Shown here: one piece after another, positions 40,557 through 48,119 of the stretch | How the letters are laid out: each line of letters starts with the position of its first letter | Position numbering within the stretch: position 1 is the stretch's first letter | NCBI GenBank assembly: GCA_016875535.1 | Contig: VGPF01000012.1 | Coordinates: 1-51,167 of the forward strand | Length of the DNA stretch: 51,167 nt | Direction of reading: 5' to 3' | DNA from: Chloroflexota bacterium | GTDB lineage: Bacteria; Chloroflexota; Dehalococcoidia; SHYB01 | Made by a program: the position numbers and the translations under genes | The notes under the pieces: generated by a model | What the model was told of the DNA's origin: nothing | Databases searched by the model: none | Seen by the model: only the letters and a program-made list of their open reading frames with translations

Positions 40557-40683
40557 CTCCCGATGTGTAATCGAGGCCGAAGGTCCGGCCTGAGGACAGA
40601 TCTCAAGGACTCGACCTCTTATCCCTCTTGTTGCTCTCAGAAGAGCACAGCTCATAAGAATGAGCACATGCCATCAGAATGGC
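40557..40683. repeat. hairpin array E
   Basis: Between the convergent stops of two CoA-transferase genes: AGGCCG-AAGGTC-CGGCCT (40574-40591), then three tightly spaced hairpins GCTCT-CAGA-AGAGC (40633-40646), GCTCAT-AAGA-ATGAGC (40650-40665) and GCCAT-CAGA-ATGGC (40670-40683). The stems differ completely while the loops are CAGA, AAGA and CAGA. Confidence 0.9.
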
Positions 40684-40795
40684 ACACGAAGGGAGGGACG
40701 CTTTGCCGACCAGAGCCGACGCCACTTTCTAGATAGGCCAAGTGACCCCTTCCACACTTGCTCGTCTTCAGGCTACGGAAGAGGCCAGGGGATAA
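40683..40795 (+). repeat. dispersed ~100-bp repeat, copy 2
   Basis: Matches the minus strand of 1236-1345. It begins at the last bases of the final hairpin of array E and runs to a few bases before the stop codon of the next minus-strand gene. Confidence 0.8.
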
Positions 40796-40801
40796 GGCGG
40801 C

Positions 40802-42049
40802 CTAGGTCGCCTCGTAATAGCCGACGATGCCTTCAGCGAGGAGTAGGTCGTACTCTTCCTGGGTGTAGCTCAAGATGGAGCGGTAGACATGGTCGTTATC
40901 CCCGCCTAGGAGCGGGGCGTGGCGGCGGAGCTGGGCGGGCGTCGTGGAGAGGCGCGCGGCGGGAAGCTCGGCGTGATAGCGGCCCATCACGGGGTGCTCA
41001 AGCCACTGGTAGTGCCCAAGGGCGTTGAGCTGCTTGTCCTCAAAGAGGGCCTGCTGGTTGTGGACGGCCCCGGCAGTGATGCCGTTGGCCTGCAGGAGCT
41101 CCATGAGCGGCACGGGCGCATAGCCCTTGGTCCATGCGCCGATGTGCGCGTCCAGGGCCTCTGTGTTGCGGCAGCGCGATTGGTGCGTGGCGAAGCGCTG
41201 GTCCTTGGCCCAGGCAGGATCGCCCATGAGCCGCACCAGCGTGGCCCACTCGGCATCGTTGAAGACGGCGATGGCGCACCAGGCGTCGTCGCCGATGCAG
41301 GGGTAGGCGCCGTGGGGGGCGGCGTAAGGGACATCGGTCTCCATGAGCTTATTGCCTTCGCGGTTCCAGACGCGCCCGTTGACGGTGTAGTCCAGCACGG
41401 ATGCGCCCAGGTAGTGGATGGTGCCTTCAAGCTGGGCGGCGTCTATGTACTGGCCCTGGCCGGTGCGCTGGCGGTAATCGAGGGCGGCGGCGAGGGCGAA
41501 GGTGGTGTAGACGGGGGCGAGCCAGTCCGGGTAGGGGATGGTGGCGCAGCCGGGAGGGCGATCGGGCCAGCCGCCGAGCTGGGCGATGCCGGCCAGGCCC
41601 ATGATCATGGGCCCGTAGCCGCGCGATTGGGCGTGGGGGCCGGTCTGCCCCTGGAGGGTGAGGCTAACCATGATGACGCTGGGGTTGATGGCGCGGGACC
41701 CTTCGTAGTCCAGCCCCCACTTTTTCATGGTGCCGGGGATGTAGTTCTCCACGATGACATCGGTCCACTTCACGAGCCTTCGGCCCACTTCCAGGCCCTG
41801 GGGGGTGTTGAGGTCCACGGTGATGCCGAGCTTGTTGTTGTTGCAGGCGGCGAAGTAGTGGCTGCCGTTGACGTTGAACTTGCCGCCCTTGATGGGCGGC
41901 GAGTTGCGCAGGATATCGTAGCGCTGGTGGTGCTCCACCTTGATGACGGTGGCGCCGAAGTTGCCGAGCCACTGCGCCGTGAGGGGCCCTGCGCCGATCC
42001 AGGAGAAGTCTATGACTTTGAGGCCTTCGAAGGGCAGGGGCGTGGTCAT
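40802..42049 (-). CDS. family III CoA-transferase with catalytic Asp
   Basis: A 415-residue family III CoA-transferase. FEGLKVIDFSWIGAGPLTAQ, NFGATVIKVEHHQRYDILRN, GITVDLNTPQGLEVGRRLVK and VIVENYIPGTMKKWGLDYEG are standard; the catalytic Asp is in IPYPDWLAPVY, exactly 20 residues before RTGQGQ. It starts at ATG 42049, one base after the stop of the preceding gene, so they are translationally linked. The preceding gene product lacks the Asp. Substrate is unknown; succinyl-CoA or another acyl-CoA donor to a carboxylic acid is typical. Confidence 0.93.
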   Translation of the reverse strand: MTTPLPFEGLKVIDFSWIGAGPLTAQWLGNFGATVIKVEHHQRYDILRNSPPIKGGKFNVNGSHYFAACNNNKLGITVDLNTPQGLEVGRRLVKWTDVIVENYIPGTMKKWGLDYEGSRAINPSVIMVSLTLQGQTGPHAQSRGYGPMIMGLAGIAQLGGWPDRPPGCATIPYPDWLAPVYTTFALAAALDYRQRTGQGQYIDAAQLEGTIHYLGASVLDYTVNGRVWNREGNKLMETDVPYAAPHGAYPCIGDDAWCAIAVFNDAEWATLVRLMGDPAWAKDQRFATHQSRCRNTEALDAHIGAWTKGYAPVPLMELLQANGITAGAVHNQQALFEDKQLNALGHYQWLEHPVMGRYHAELPAARLSTTPAQLRRHAPLLGGDNDHVYRSILSYTQEEYDLLLAEGIVGYYEAT

Positions 42050-42050
42050 T

Positions 42051-43331
42051 TCAGAGCACCTTCGCCGCACGCAGGTCGCGAAGCTCGCTCTCGCTGATGC
42101 CGAGCTCGTCGCGATAGATCTCGGTATTGTGCTCGCCGATGAGCGGGGCGCGGCGGGAGATGCGCATGGGCGTGCCGGAGAGCTTCACATGGCCGCCGGG
42201 GTACCGGATGGTGGTCCCCAGCTCCGGGTGCGGCACGTCTATCCAGTACTCCCGCGCCTCCAGCTGCCTGCTGTGCAGGAGATCGTCCGAGGCGTTGACG
42301 GGAAAGACGGGCAGGGCGTGCTTGACGGCCAGCTCCAGGATTTCTTCCTTAGTGTGGCGCATCTGCCATTTTGTGAAGACGTCATAGACGTAGTCCAGCT
42401 CGGCTTGGGTGCATTGCCACTGTCCCGGCCCGGGGGGGAATGAGGTGGCGGATTCCCATTTAGGGTCCAGGAGGTCTTCCGCCACGCCCTCCTTGGCCAT
42501 CAGGTCGCGGAGTACCGGGAACTTATCCCAGCCAAGGACGCCGGTATTGGCGGTGTAGCCGTCCTTGCAAGGGAGCATGACGTGCCACTTGATGAAGCGG
42601 AAGTTGAGGGAGCCGCCCTCCCGCCGGATGCCGCTCTTCTCCACGGTCCACCAGCTGACGATGGTGCCCGGGCCGTTGAGGTTGAAGGTGACGGCCTCTT
42701 GCATGGAGACGTCCAGCAGCTGGCCGATGCCGGTGCGGGTGCGGTGGTAGAGAGCGAGGGCCGTGCCGAGCGCCCCCTGGCTGCTGGCGTGGAAGTAGGC
42801 CTGGGGGGCGCGGAAGACGATGGGCGGTCTGTCCGGGTCGCCCATGAGGTACATAAGGCCGCCAAGGGCCATGCCGGTGATGTCCGCCCAGCGATAGTTG
42901 GCGTAGGGGCCGTCCAGCCCGTAGCCGGTGATGGAGGTGTAGATGAGGTTGGGGTAGCGCCTGCGGACCGCCGCCTCGTCCATGCCCAGGGCTTGGGCCT
43001 CCTTGCGCGTCCAGCTGGTGACGATGACCTGGGCTGTGGGCAGGAGCTTTTCCATGATGCGCCGCCCTTGTGGCTTGGAGAGGTCCAGCGTGACGCCGCG
43101 CTTGCTGGTGTTGGCGGAGAACCAGCGCAGGCTCTTGTCGGGGTCGCGCTGGTCCTTGTAGTAGGGGCCGATGAAGCGGACAGGATCGCCGCCGGGCGGC
43201 TCGATCTTGATGACATCGGCCCCCATATCGCCGAGCATCTTGCCGCAGTAATGGCCGATCTCCCCAGTAAGGTCCAGGACTCGGTAGCCGGCGAGGGCCA
43301 GAGGCGTCTGCGGCTTAGCTATCTTTTCCAA
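42051..43331 (-). CDS. family III CoA-transferase, catalytic Asp replaced by Tyr
   Basis: A 426-residue family III CoA-transferase: LAGYRVLDLTGEIGHYCGKM, DMGADVIKIEPPGGDPVRFI, RGVTLDLSKPQGRRIMEKLL, IVTSWTRKEAQALGMDEAAV and RTGIGQLLDVSM. At the position 20 residues before RTGIGQ it has Tyr (PQAYFHASSQGAL) and no Asp nearby. The start TTG 43331 is preferred because AAGGAG lies 9 nt upstream. An ATG at 43379 would force a 65-bp overlap with the previous gene. It sits between two Asp-containing homologues in one operon of three and may be a non-catalytic subunit. Confidence 0.9.
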   Translation of the reverse strand: MEKIAKPQTPLALAGYRVLDLTGEIGHYCGKMLGDMGADVIKIEPPGGDPVRFIGPYYKDQRDPDKSLRWFSANTSKRGVTLDLSKPQGRRIMEKLLPTAQVIVTSWTRKEAQALGMDEAAVRRRYPNLIYTSITGYGLDGPYANYRWADITGMALGGLMYLMGDPDRPPIVFRAPQAYFHASSQGALGTALALYHRTRTGIGQLLDVSMQEAVTFNLNGPGTIVSWWTVEKSGIRREGGSLNFRFIKWHVMLPCKDGYTANTGVLGWDKFPVLRDLMAKEGVAEDLLDPKWESATSFPPGPGQWQCTQAELDYVYDVFTKWQMRHTKEEILELAVKHALPVFPVNASDDLLHSRQLEAREYWIDVPHPELGTTIRYPGGHVKLSGTPMRISRRAPLIGEHNTEIYRDELGISESELRDLRAAKVL

Positions 43332-44469
43332 CGGCGCCTGCTCCTTGGAGTGCGCGGACCTCTGCGGCGGTGAAGCCATATTCTCGCAGAACCTGAGAGG
43401 TGAAACGTATCCCTTGCAGTTTGGCGAGGGGCGCGCGCACGGGCGATCGGACGAGCTTGACGCCCTTAGGCGCTCCCGGCCTCACGATGCGCTTGCCCAG
43501 GGGCGAGGCGAGGGTCTCTGCCGTTGTGAGCACCGGAGAGATGCAGACGTCCTGCCCCTCAAATAGGCGCGTCCATTCCTCCAGCGTCTTTTGTTTGAAC
43601 GCCTTGGCGAACTCGCCACGGACGGCCGGAAGCTCGTCCTTGGAGACGAAGCGCTTGGTCTCCAAGTCCGGCCTGCCGATGAGGCGGCAGAGGTTGGCGT
43701 AGAAGCCTGCTTCGATAGCGCCGACGGAGAGGTGGCGGCCGTCCTTGGTCTCATAGAGGCCGTACCATGGGTAGCGCCCGGTGAAGTGGATGGCGCCCTT
43801 GTTGCGCGAATCGCCGGTGCGCCAGGAGTGCTCGAACTCGGCCGCCATGAGGAAGAGCGGCCCGTCCACGATGGCGAGGTCCAGGAACTGGCCTTTGCCT
43901 GTGCGTTGGCGCAGCTGGATGGCCGCCAGGATGTTGATAGCGGCGTTGAGCCCTGCCGTGCAATCGGCCACGGTGACGCCTTCGGTGGCGGGCGGGCCTC
44001 CCGGATCGCCGCTAAGGTTCAGGACGCCGGCATCGGCCAGGTAGTTGAGGTCGTGCCCCGGGCGCATCCGCCAGGCGCCTTGTTGCCCGTAACCGCTGAT
44101 GGCGGCGTAGATGAGTTTTTTGTTTTTTCTTGCCAAGGACTTGAAGCCGATGCCGAGTCGGTCCGCGACATCAGGGCGGAAGCCCTCCAGGATGACATCT
44201 GCCTTGCGGGCCAGGAGGTGATAGACCTCGCGTCCTTTTGGCTGCTTCAAGTCAAGGCGGCACTCGGAGGTTCCCGCCTTGAGGGAGTCCGTGGAAATCA
44301 TGCCGCCCAGGCCCTCGTACTTGGGGTCCACGGTCCCTTCGCCCACACGCTCGATGCGCACGATGCGCGCGCCGAGATCTCGAAGGATGGCCATACAGTA
44401 GAGGCCGGGATAGGTGTGGCCGATGGAGAGGACGCGAAGACCATCGAGGGCGTGGCGGGCTGTTGGCAT
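43315..44469 (-). CDS. family III CoA-transferase with catalytic Asp
   Basis: A 384-residue family III CoA-transferase, close to alpha-methylacyl-CoA racemase and CaiB in size. It has LDGLRVLSIGHTYPGLYCMA, DLGARIVRIERVGEGTVDPK, CRLDLKQPKGREVYHLLARK and GFRPDVADRLGIGFKSLARK. The catalytic Asp lies in VADCTAGLNAA, 20 residues before RTGKGQ, within the classical GPPxxxGVxVxDxxAG context. The start ATG 44469 has no clear ribosome site. Its stop overlaps the next gene by 17 bp, so the three genes 44469-40802 form one tightly packed operon. A racemase role is possible, since racemases share this fold. Confidence 0.92.
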   Translation of the reverse strand: MPTARHALDGLRVLSIGHTYPGLYCMAILRDLGARIVRIERVGEGTVDPKYEGLGGMISTDSLKAGTSECRLDLKQPKGREVYHLLARKADVILEGFRPDVADRLGIGFKSLARKNKKLIYAAISGYGQQGAWRMRPGHDLNYLADAGVLNLSGDPGGPPATEGVTVADCTAGLNAAINILAAIQLRQRTGKGQFLDLAIVDGPLFLMAAEFEHSWRTGDSRNKGAIHFTGRYPWYGLYETKDGRHLSVGAIEAGFYANLCRLIGRPDLETKRFVSKDELPAVRGEFAKAFKQKTLEEWTRLFEGQDVCISPVLTTAETLASPLGKRIVRPGAPKGVKLVRSPVRAPLAKLQGIRFTSQVLREYGFTAAEVRALQGAGAVGKDS

Positions 44470-44528
44470 AGCGTGTGCGGCGAGTCTATGGGCGGCTTCC
44501 GCCAGGTGTCAAGAAGCAACGGAGGAAA

Positions 44529-44557
44529 TTGACACACTACCGGGGCGATGCTATCTT
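44529..44557 (+). promoter_or_regulatory. promoter of the second fused CoA-transferase gene
   Basis: TTGACA (44529-44534), 17 bp, TATCTT (44552-44557), 33 bp before the ATG. It lies in the short space between divergent CoA-transferase genes. Confidence 0.65.
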
Positions 44558-44590
44558 CCCGGCGCTCCCTTCACTACTGGAGGCATCACG

Positions 44591-46954
44591 ATGCCAAGCG
44601 CGCTCCACGGCCTTCGCGTCCTCGATCTCACCCACGGCATGGCCGGCCCCCTTGTGGGCATGATGATGGCCGATAACGGCGCCGAGGTCATCAAGGTTGA
44701 CCCGCCCGGAGGCCCGCGCATCGCCTATCCGGCGGGCGAGACCGCTTGGCACCGCGGCAAGAAGAGCGTTCACCTCAACCTCAAGTCCAAGGCCGGCCTG
44801 GCCGATTTCCTGCGGCTGGCCGATACGACCGATATCGTCCTGGAATCGTTTCGCCCCGGCGTCACCAAGCGCCTGGGCATTGACTACGCGAGGCTGAGCC
44901 GCCGAAACCCACGATTGGTCTACACGAGCATCACGGGCTACGGCTCCACGGGCCGGCTGGCGGACCGGCCTGGCTATGAGGCGCTGGTACAGGCGCGCAC
45001 GGGCTTCCAATCGGAGCAGCCGCTGTGCGAAGGCCAGCCCTCCGTGAAGCGCTCCGGCCCCATCATGATCGGCGTGCCGTATGTGAACATCGGGGCCTTT
45101 TTCATGGCGATCTACGGCACCCTGGCGGCGCTGGACGTGCGCGAGCGAATGGGCGAGGGTCAACTGGTGGAGACCTCGCTTTTCTTGGGCGCCATGGCGA
45201 ACTACACGATGAACTGGTGGGGCGCCGAGCGCTATCAGGTGCACTCCCCCGGATCCTGGGTAAACGGCGAGCGCATCCCCTGGCTTCCCACGATCTATGA
45301 ATCGAAGGACGGCGTCTGGTTCTTCGGCATGGGCACCCGGCGGTTCAAGGATGAGTTCGCCAAGCTCCTGGACCTCAAAGAGGGCTATATGAACGTGCCG
45401 CTGGATGTGCCCATCGCGCGCCAGCGGGAGATCTATTGGGAGCTGTGCGAGGCGTATAAGAAGAAGACCTGGAAAGAGCTGGAAGACATCTTCACCAAGA
45501 CGGACTGCATCTGGCTGCCTGTGCAGAAATCGGAAGAGGCCTTTGCCGATGACCAGATCCAACATAACAAGTTCATCGTCGAAGTGAACGACCCACGTTA
45601 CGGCAAGATCCGGCAGGTGGGCGTGCCGTTCACGATGAGGAAGACGCCTCCGAAGGTGCAGGGCCCAGCACCGCTGCCCGGCCAGCATACGGCGAATGTT
45701 TTGGCCTCTACTCCAACGGCAAAGCCGTCCGCGGGAAAGGGGACGCCGCGGGCCAAGATGAACCGCCTGGCCTTGGAGCACGTGAAGGTGCTGGACATGG
45801 GCGATTTCCTTGCCGGCCCCCTTGGCCCGCAGCTCCTGGCCGATCTGGGCGCGAACGTTATCAAGCTGGAGCGCACCACCGGCGACCCGATGCGCCACGC
45901 CTGGGCCTTCTACGGCTGCCAGCGCGGCAAGCGAGCCATCGCGGTGGACCTCTATTCTCCGGAGGGCCAGCAGATCGCGCATACGTTAGCGGCGGAGGCG
46001 GACATCGTCCACCACAACTGGAGGCCGGGCGTTGCCGAACGGCTCAAGGTGGACTACGAAACGATCAAGAAGGTCAACCCGAACGTTATCTATTGCCACA
46101 ATGTGCCCTTCGGCTTTGATGGGCCAAAGGCAGAACGCGGCGGCCTGGACCAGATCATGCAGGCCTACACGGGCGCGCTCCGCCGGGACTCCGGCGAGGG
46201 CAACCCGCCGACGACCTGGCTGCGGAGCGGCCTGTGCGATTACGTGCAGGCGATGATGGGGGGCCTGTCCATGCTCTTGGCCCTGTACCACCGCGAACGC
46301 ACCGGCGAGGGGCAGTTCGTGGGCTCACGGATGCTGGACGCGGCGCTGTGGATACACTCGGATGTCTCCTTAGGCGGCAAAGGGACGCCCAAGCGGCCTG
46401 ATTTGGATAGCAAACTCTACGGCTTCGGTCCGCTCTACCGCCTCTACGAGACGCGCGAAGGTTGGATCTGCCTTGCGGCAGTGCAGGAGAAGGAGTGGCA
46501 AGGGCTGTGCAAAGCAATCGGCCAGCCGGGACTCGCCAAAGAGGCCCGCTTTGCCGATGCGTCGGCGCGCGGGCGCAATGCGGCGGCCCTGGCGCAACTG
46601 CTGGAGCAGGCCTTCAAATCGCGCACGGCAGAGGCATGGCTGGCGGCGCTTGATGCAGCGCGTGTTCCCGCCGAGATATCCAAGGTCCACTATGGCTATG
46701 ACGGGGTTGACCTGCCTAAGAGCCCGGAGGCGCGGGAGAACGGCTGGGTGGCAGAGTACCCTCACGCCGCCTACGGCAAGATGTGGCAGACGGGCATCGG
46801 CTCGAGGCTCTCCAAAACGCCGGGGCAGGCGGTGCTCGCGCCGCCGATCCTTGGCCAGCACACGCGGGAAATCATGGCCTCCATCGGCTATAGCCAATCG
46901 GCCATCGCCGACCTGAAGGGGCGCGGCGTCATAAAATGGACGGAGCCAAGCTAG
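44591..46954 (+). CDS. two-domain family III CoA-transferase (degenerate half plus intact half)
   Basis: A 787-residue protein with two family III CoA-transferase domains, residues 1 to about 370 and 390 to 787, joined by an Ala/Pro/Lys/Thr-rich linker (ASTPTAKPSAGKGTPRAK). Domain 1 (LHGLRVLDLTHGMAGPLVGM) has Asn at the catalytic Asp position (GVPYVNIGAFF, 20 residues before RMGEGQ). Domain 2 (EHVKVLDMGDFLAGPLGPQL) has Asp (SGLCDYVQAMM, 20 before RTGEGQ). Domain 2 opens with an in-frame ATG (45758, codon 390) after a distant AAAGGGGA. ATG 44591 with TGGAGG upstream is the chosen start. It mirrors the fused protein at 38132, but the two fusions are not close copies. Confidence 0.93.
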   Translation: MPSALHGLRVLDLTHGMAGPLVGMMMADNGAEVIKVDPPGGPRIAYPAGETAWHRGKKSVHLNLKSKAGLADFLRLADTTDIVLESFRPGVTKRLGIDYARLSRRNPRLVYTSITGYGSTGRLADRPGYEALVQARTGFQSEQPLCEGQPSVKRSGPIMIGVPYVNIGAFFMAIYGTLAALDVRERMGEGQLVETSLFLGAMANYTMNWWGAERYQVHSPGSWVNGERIPWLPTIYESKDGVWFFGMGTRRFKDEFAKLLDLKEGYMNVPLDVPIARQREIYWELCEAYKKKTWKELEDIFTKTDCIWLPVQKSEEAFADDQIQHNKFIVEVNDPRYGKIRQVGVPFTMRKTPPKVQGPAPLPGQHTANVLASTPTAKPSAGKGTPRAKMNRLALEHVKVLDMGDFLAGPLGPQLLADLGANVIKLERTTGDPMRHAWAFYGCQRGKRAIAVDLYSPEGQQIAHTLAAEADIVHHNWRPGVAERLKVDYETIKKVNPNVIYCHNVPFGFDGPKAERGGLDQIMQAYTGALRRDSGEGNPPTTWLRSGLCDYVQAMMGGLSMLLALYHRERTGEGQFVGSRMLDAALWIHSDVSLGGKGTPKRPDLDSKLYGFGPLYRLYETREGWICLAAVQEKEWQGLCKAIGQPGLAKEARFADASARGRNAAALAQLLEQAFKSRTAEAWLAALDAARVPAEISKVHYGYDGVDLPKSPEARENGWVAEYPHAAYGKMWQTGIGSRLSKTPGQAVLAPPILGQHTREIMASIGYSQSAIADLKGRGVIKWTEPS

Positions 46955-47394
46955 CCAGCCTGGCTGATGGGAGCCGCCAGCGACGCCCGAAGAGCCTGAG
47001 GCTCTTCTACGGTTAGGCAGCGGATGCCGTTCCAGTATCGCGCCAGCCGTGTGCGGTGCTTTGTGTATCCCGCCTGCGCGAGGGCGCGAGAGAAGGCGAT
47101 GCGGCTGATGGGCTCCATCGCATGGTTGCGGCACCACCGCTCATAGACGGCATAGAGGCGCGCTGCGGGCACGAACGCCCCTGGGCTCGAAACACAGCAC
47201 TCCCGTACAAATCGCGTCAGGCTGTTTGCCTGAAATACCTCAGGCGCAGGTTGGCTCACCTTGGGTGCTTGCAGGGCCCGCCCGCAGGCGGAGCATTTCC
47301 ACTCATCGCCTTCCAGCCAAAGGGTTCCTTGGCAATGGCGACAGCGCTGGCGTGTCAGGATGAGGGTTCGCGGTACAAAGTTGTGCGCAAGCAT
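46951..47394 (-). CDS. zinc ribbon plus phage-primase-C-terminal-like winged helix protein
   Basis: A 147-residue protein in two parts. Residues 15-45 form a zinc ribbon with two CxxC pairs (CRHCQGTLWLEGDEWKCSAC). Residues 58-130 look like the winged-helix domain at the C-terminus of phage and plasmid D5/P4-type primases: TRFVRECCVSSPGAFVPAAR, LYAVYERWCRNHAMEPISRI, AFSRALAQAGYTKHRTRLAR and the final strand YWNGIRCL. No helicase or primase domain is attached. It is probably a DNA-binding protein, perhaps a regulator taken from a mobile element. Its stop shares CTAG with the convergent CoA-transferase stop. Two direct repeats lie 26-63 bp upstream of its start. Confidence 0.72.
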   Translation of the reverse strand: MLAHNFVPRTLILTRQRCRHCQGTLWLEGDEWKCSACGRALQAPKVSQPAPEVFQANSLTRFVRECCVSSPGAFVPAARLYAVYERWCRNHAMEPISRIAFSRALAQAGYTKHRTRLARYWNGIRCLTVEEPQALRASLAAPISQAG

Positions 47395-47419
47395 TTGAGT
47401 TCCAAGATAAACTCGGCAT

Positions 47420-47457
47420 GTTACAGCCGCGTAAATGTGCCGTTACAGCAATGTAAA
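47420..47457. promoter_or_regulatory. tandem operator-like repeats GTTACAGCnnnGTAAA
   Basis: Two copies, at 47420-47435 and 47442-47457, start 22 bp apart, two helical turns. Each contains the inverted pair TTAC...GTAA. They lie between the divergent zinc-ribbon/winged-helix gene and the peroxiredoxin gene, upstream of the latter's promoter. Confidence 0.6.
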
Positions 47458-47476
47458 CACTGGTCTTTGTAGGGCG

Positions 47477-47504
47477 TTGGGAGCGAGGCTCTTCATGCTA
47501 CAAT
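47477..47504 (+). promoter_or_regulatory. promoter of the peroxiredoxin gene
   Basis: TTGGGA (47477-47482), 16 bp, TACAAT (47499-47504), about 58 bp before the ATG. Confidence 0.55.
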
Positions 47505-47562
47505 TGCGCGGTTGATCCCAACCGTCCGCCAGAGGCGGACGTCATTCTAGATGGAGGATTGC

Positions 47563-48039
47563 ATGTCAGTGGACGTAGGACAGCCCGCACCGGACTTCAG
47601 CCTGTACGATGCGGAGACGAAGAAGCAGCGGAAGCTCAGCGAGTTCAAGGGGAAGAATGTGGTTCTGGCGTTCTTCCCCGGTGCCTTCACCGGCGTTTGC
47701 ACCAAGGAGGCCTGCACCTTCCGGGACAGCGCCGCCCAGCTCAACAGCTTGAATGCGCAGGTGGTTGGCGTGACAGTGGATTCGCCATTCGCTCAGAAAG
47801 CGTGGGCGGATGCGAATAAGCTCGGCTTTCCCTTGCTGAGCGATTTCGGCAAGCAGGTGATCCAGCAGTATGGGGCCGGGTTCAAGAACCTGGCCGGGCT
47901 GGAGGGCTATGTCTCCGCCACGCGCGCTGTGTTTGTCATTGATAAGGGCGGCGTAGTGCGCATGAAGTGGATCGCGCCGAACCCGGGCATCGAGCCGGAT
48001 TATGCGGCGGTCCAAGCAACCCTTGCCGGCTTAAAGTAG
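47563..48039 (+). CDS. peroxiredoxin, PrxQ/BCP-like
   Basis: A 158-residue thioredoxin-fold peroxiredoxin that reduces hydrogen peroxide and organic peroxides. The peroxidatic Cys46 in FFPGAFTGVCTKEAC is followed five residues later by Cys51, the CxxxxC spacing of PrxQ/BCP enzymes, in which the second Cys resolves the disulfide. VVGVTVDSPFAQKAWADANK and ATRAVFVIDKGGVVRMKWI are standard, although the overall sequence is also like AhpE. ATG 47563 is chosen because GGAGG sits 5 nt upstream, inside a frame opened by an earlier ATG at 47551. It ends at a bidirectional terminator. Confidence 0.93.
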   Translation: MSVDVGQPAPDFSLYDAETKKQRKLSEFKGKNVVLAFFPGAFTGVCTKEACTFRDSAAQLNSLNAQVVGVTVDSPFAQKAWADANKLGFPLLSDFGKQVIQQYGAGFKNLAGLEGYVSATRAVFVIDKGGVVRMKWIAPNPGIEPDYAAVQATLAGLK

Positions 48040-48066
48040 CCTCAGTCACAGCTGGACGGGATATAC

Positions 48067-48096
48067 AACGGCCCCCGGCGATCGCCGGGGGCCGTT
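48067..48096. terminator. bidirectional terminator, 30-bp perfect palindrome
   Basis: A perfect inverted repeat with 15-bp arms (AACGGCCCCCGGCGA and its complement) lies between the convergent peroxiredoxin and response-regulator genes. T-rich bases follow it on the plus strand. Confidence 0.88.
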
Positions 48097-48119
48097 TCCA
48101 TTCCGGGAGGCGGGAGCGA

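Noticed and set aside
43315-43379. ATG 43379 as start of the middle CoA-transferase gene
   Set aside because: It would overlap the upstream coding region by 65 bp and lacks a ribosome site, while TTG 43331 has AAGGAG at good spacing.
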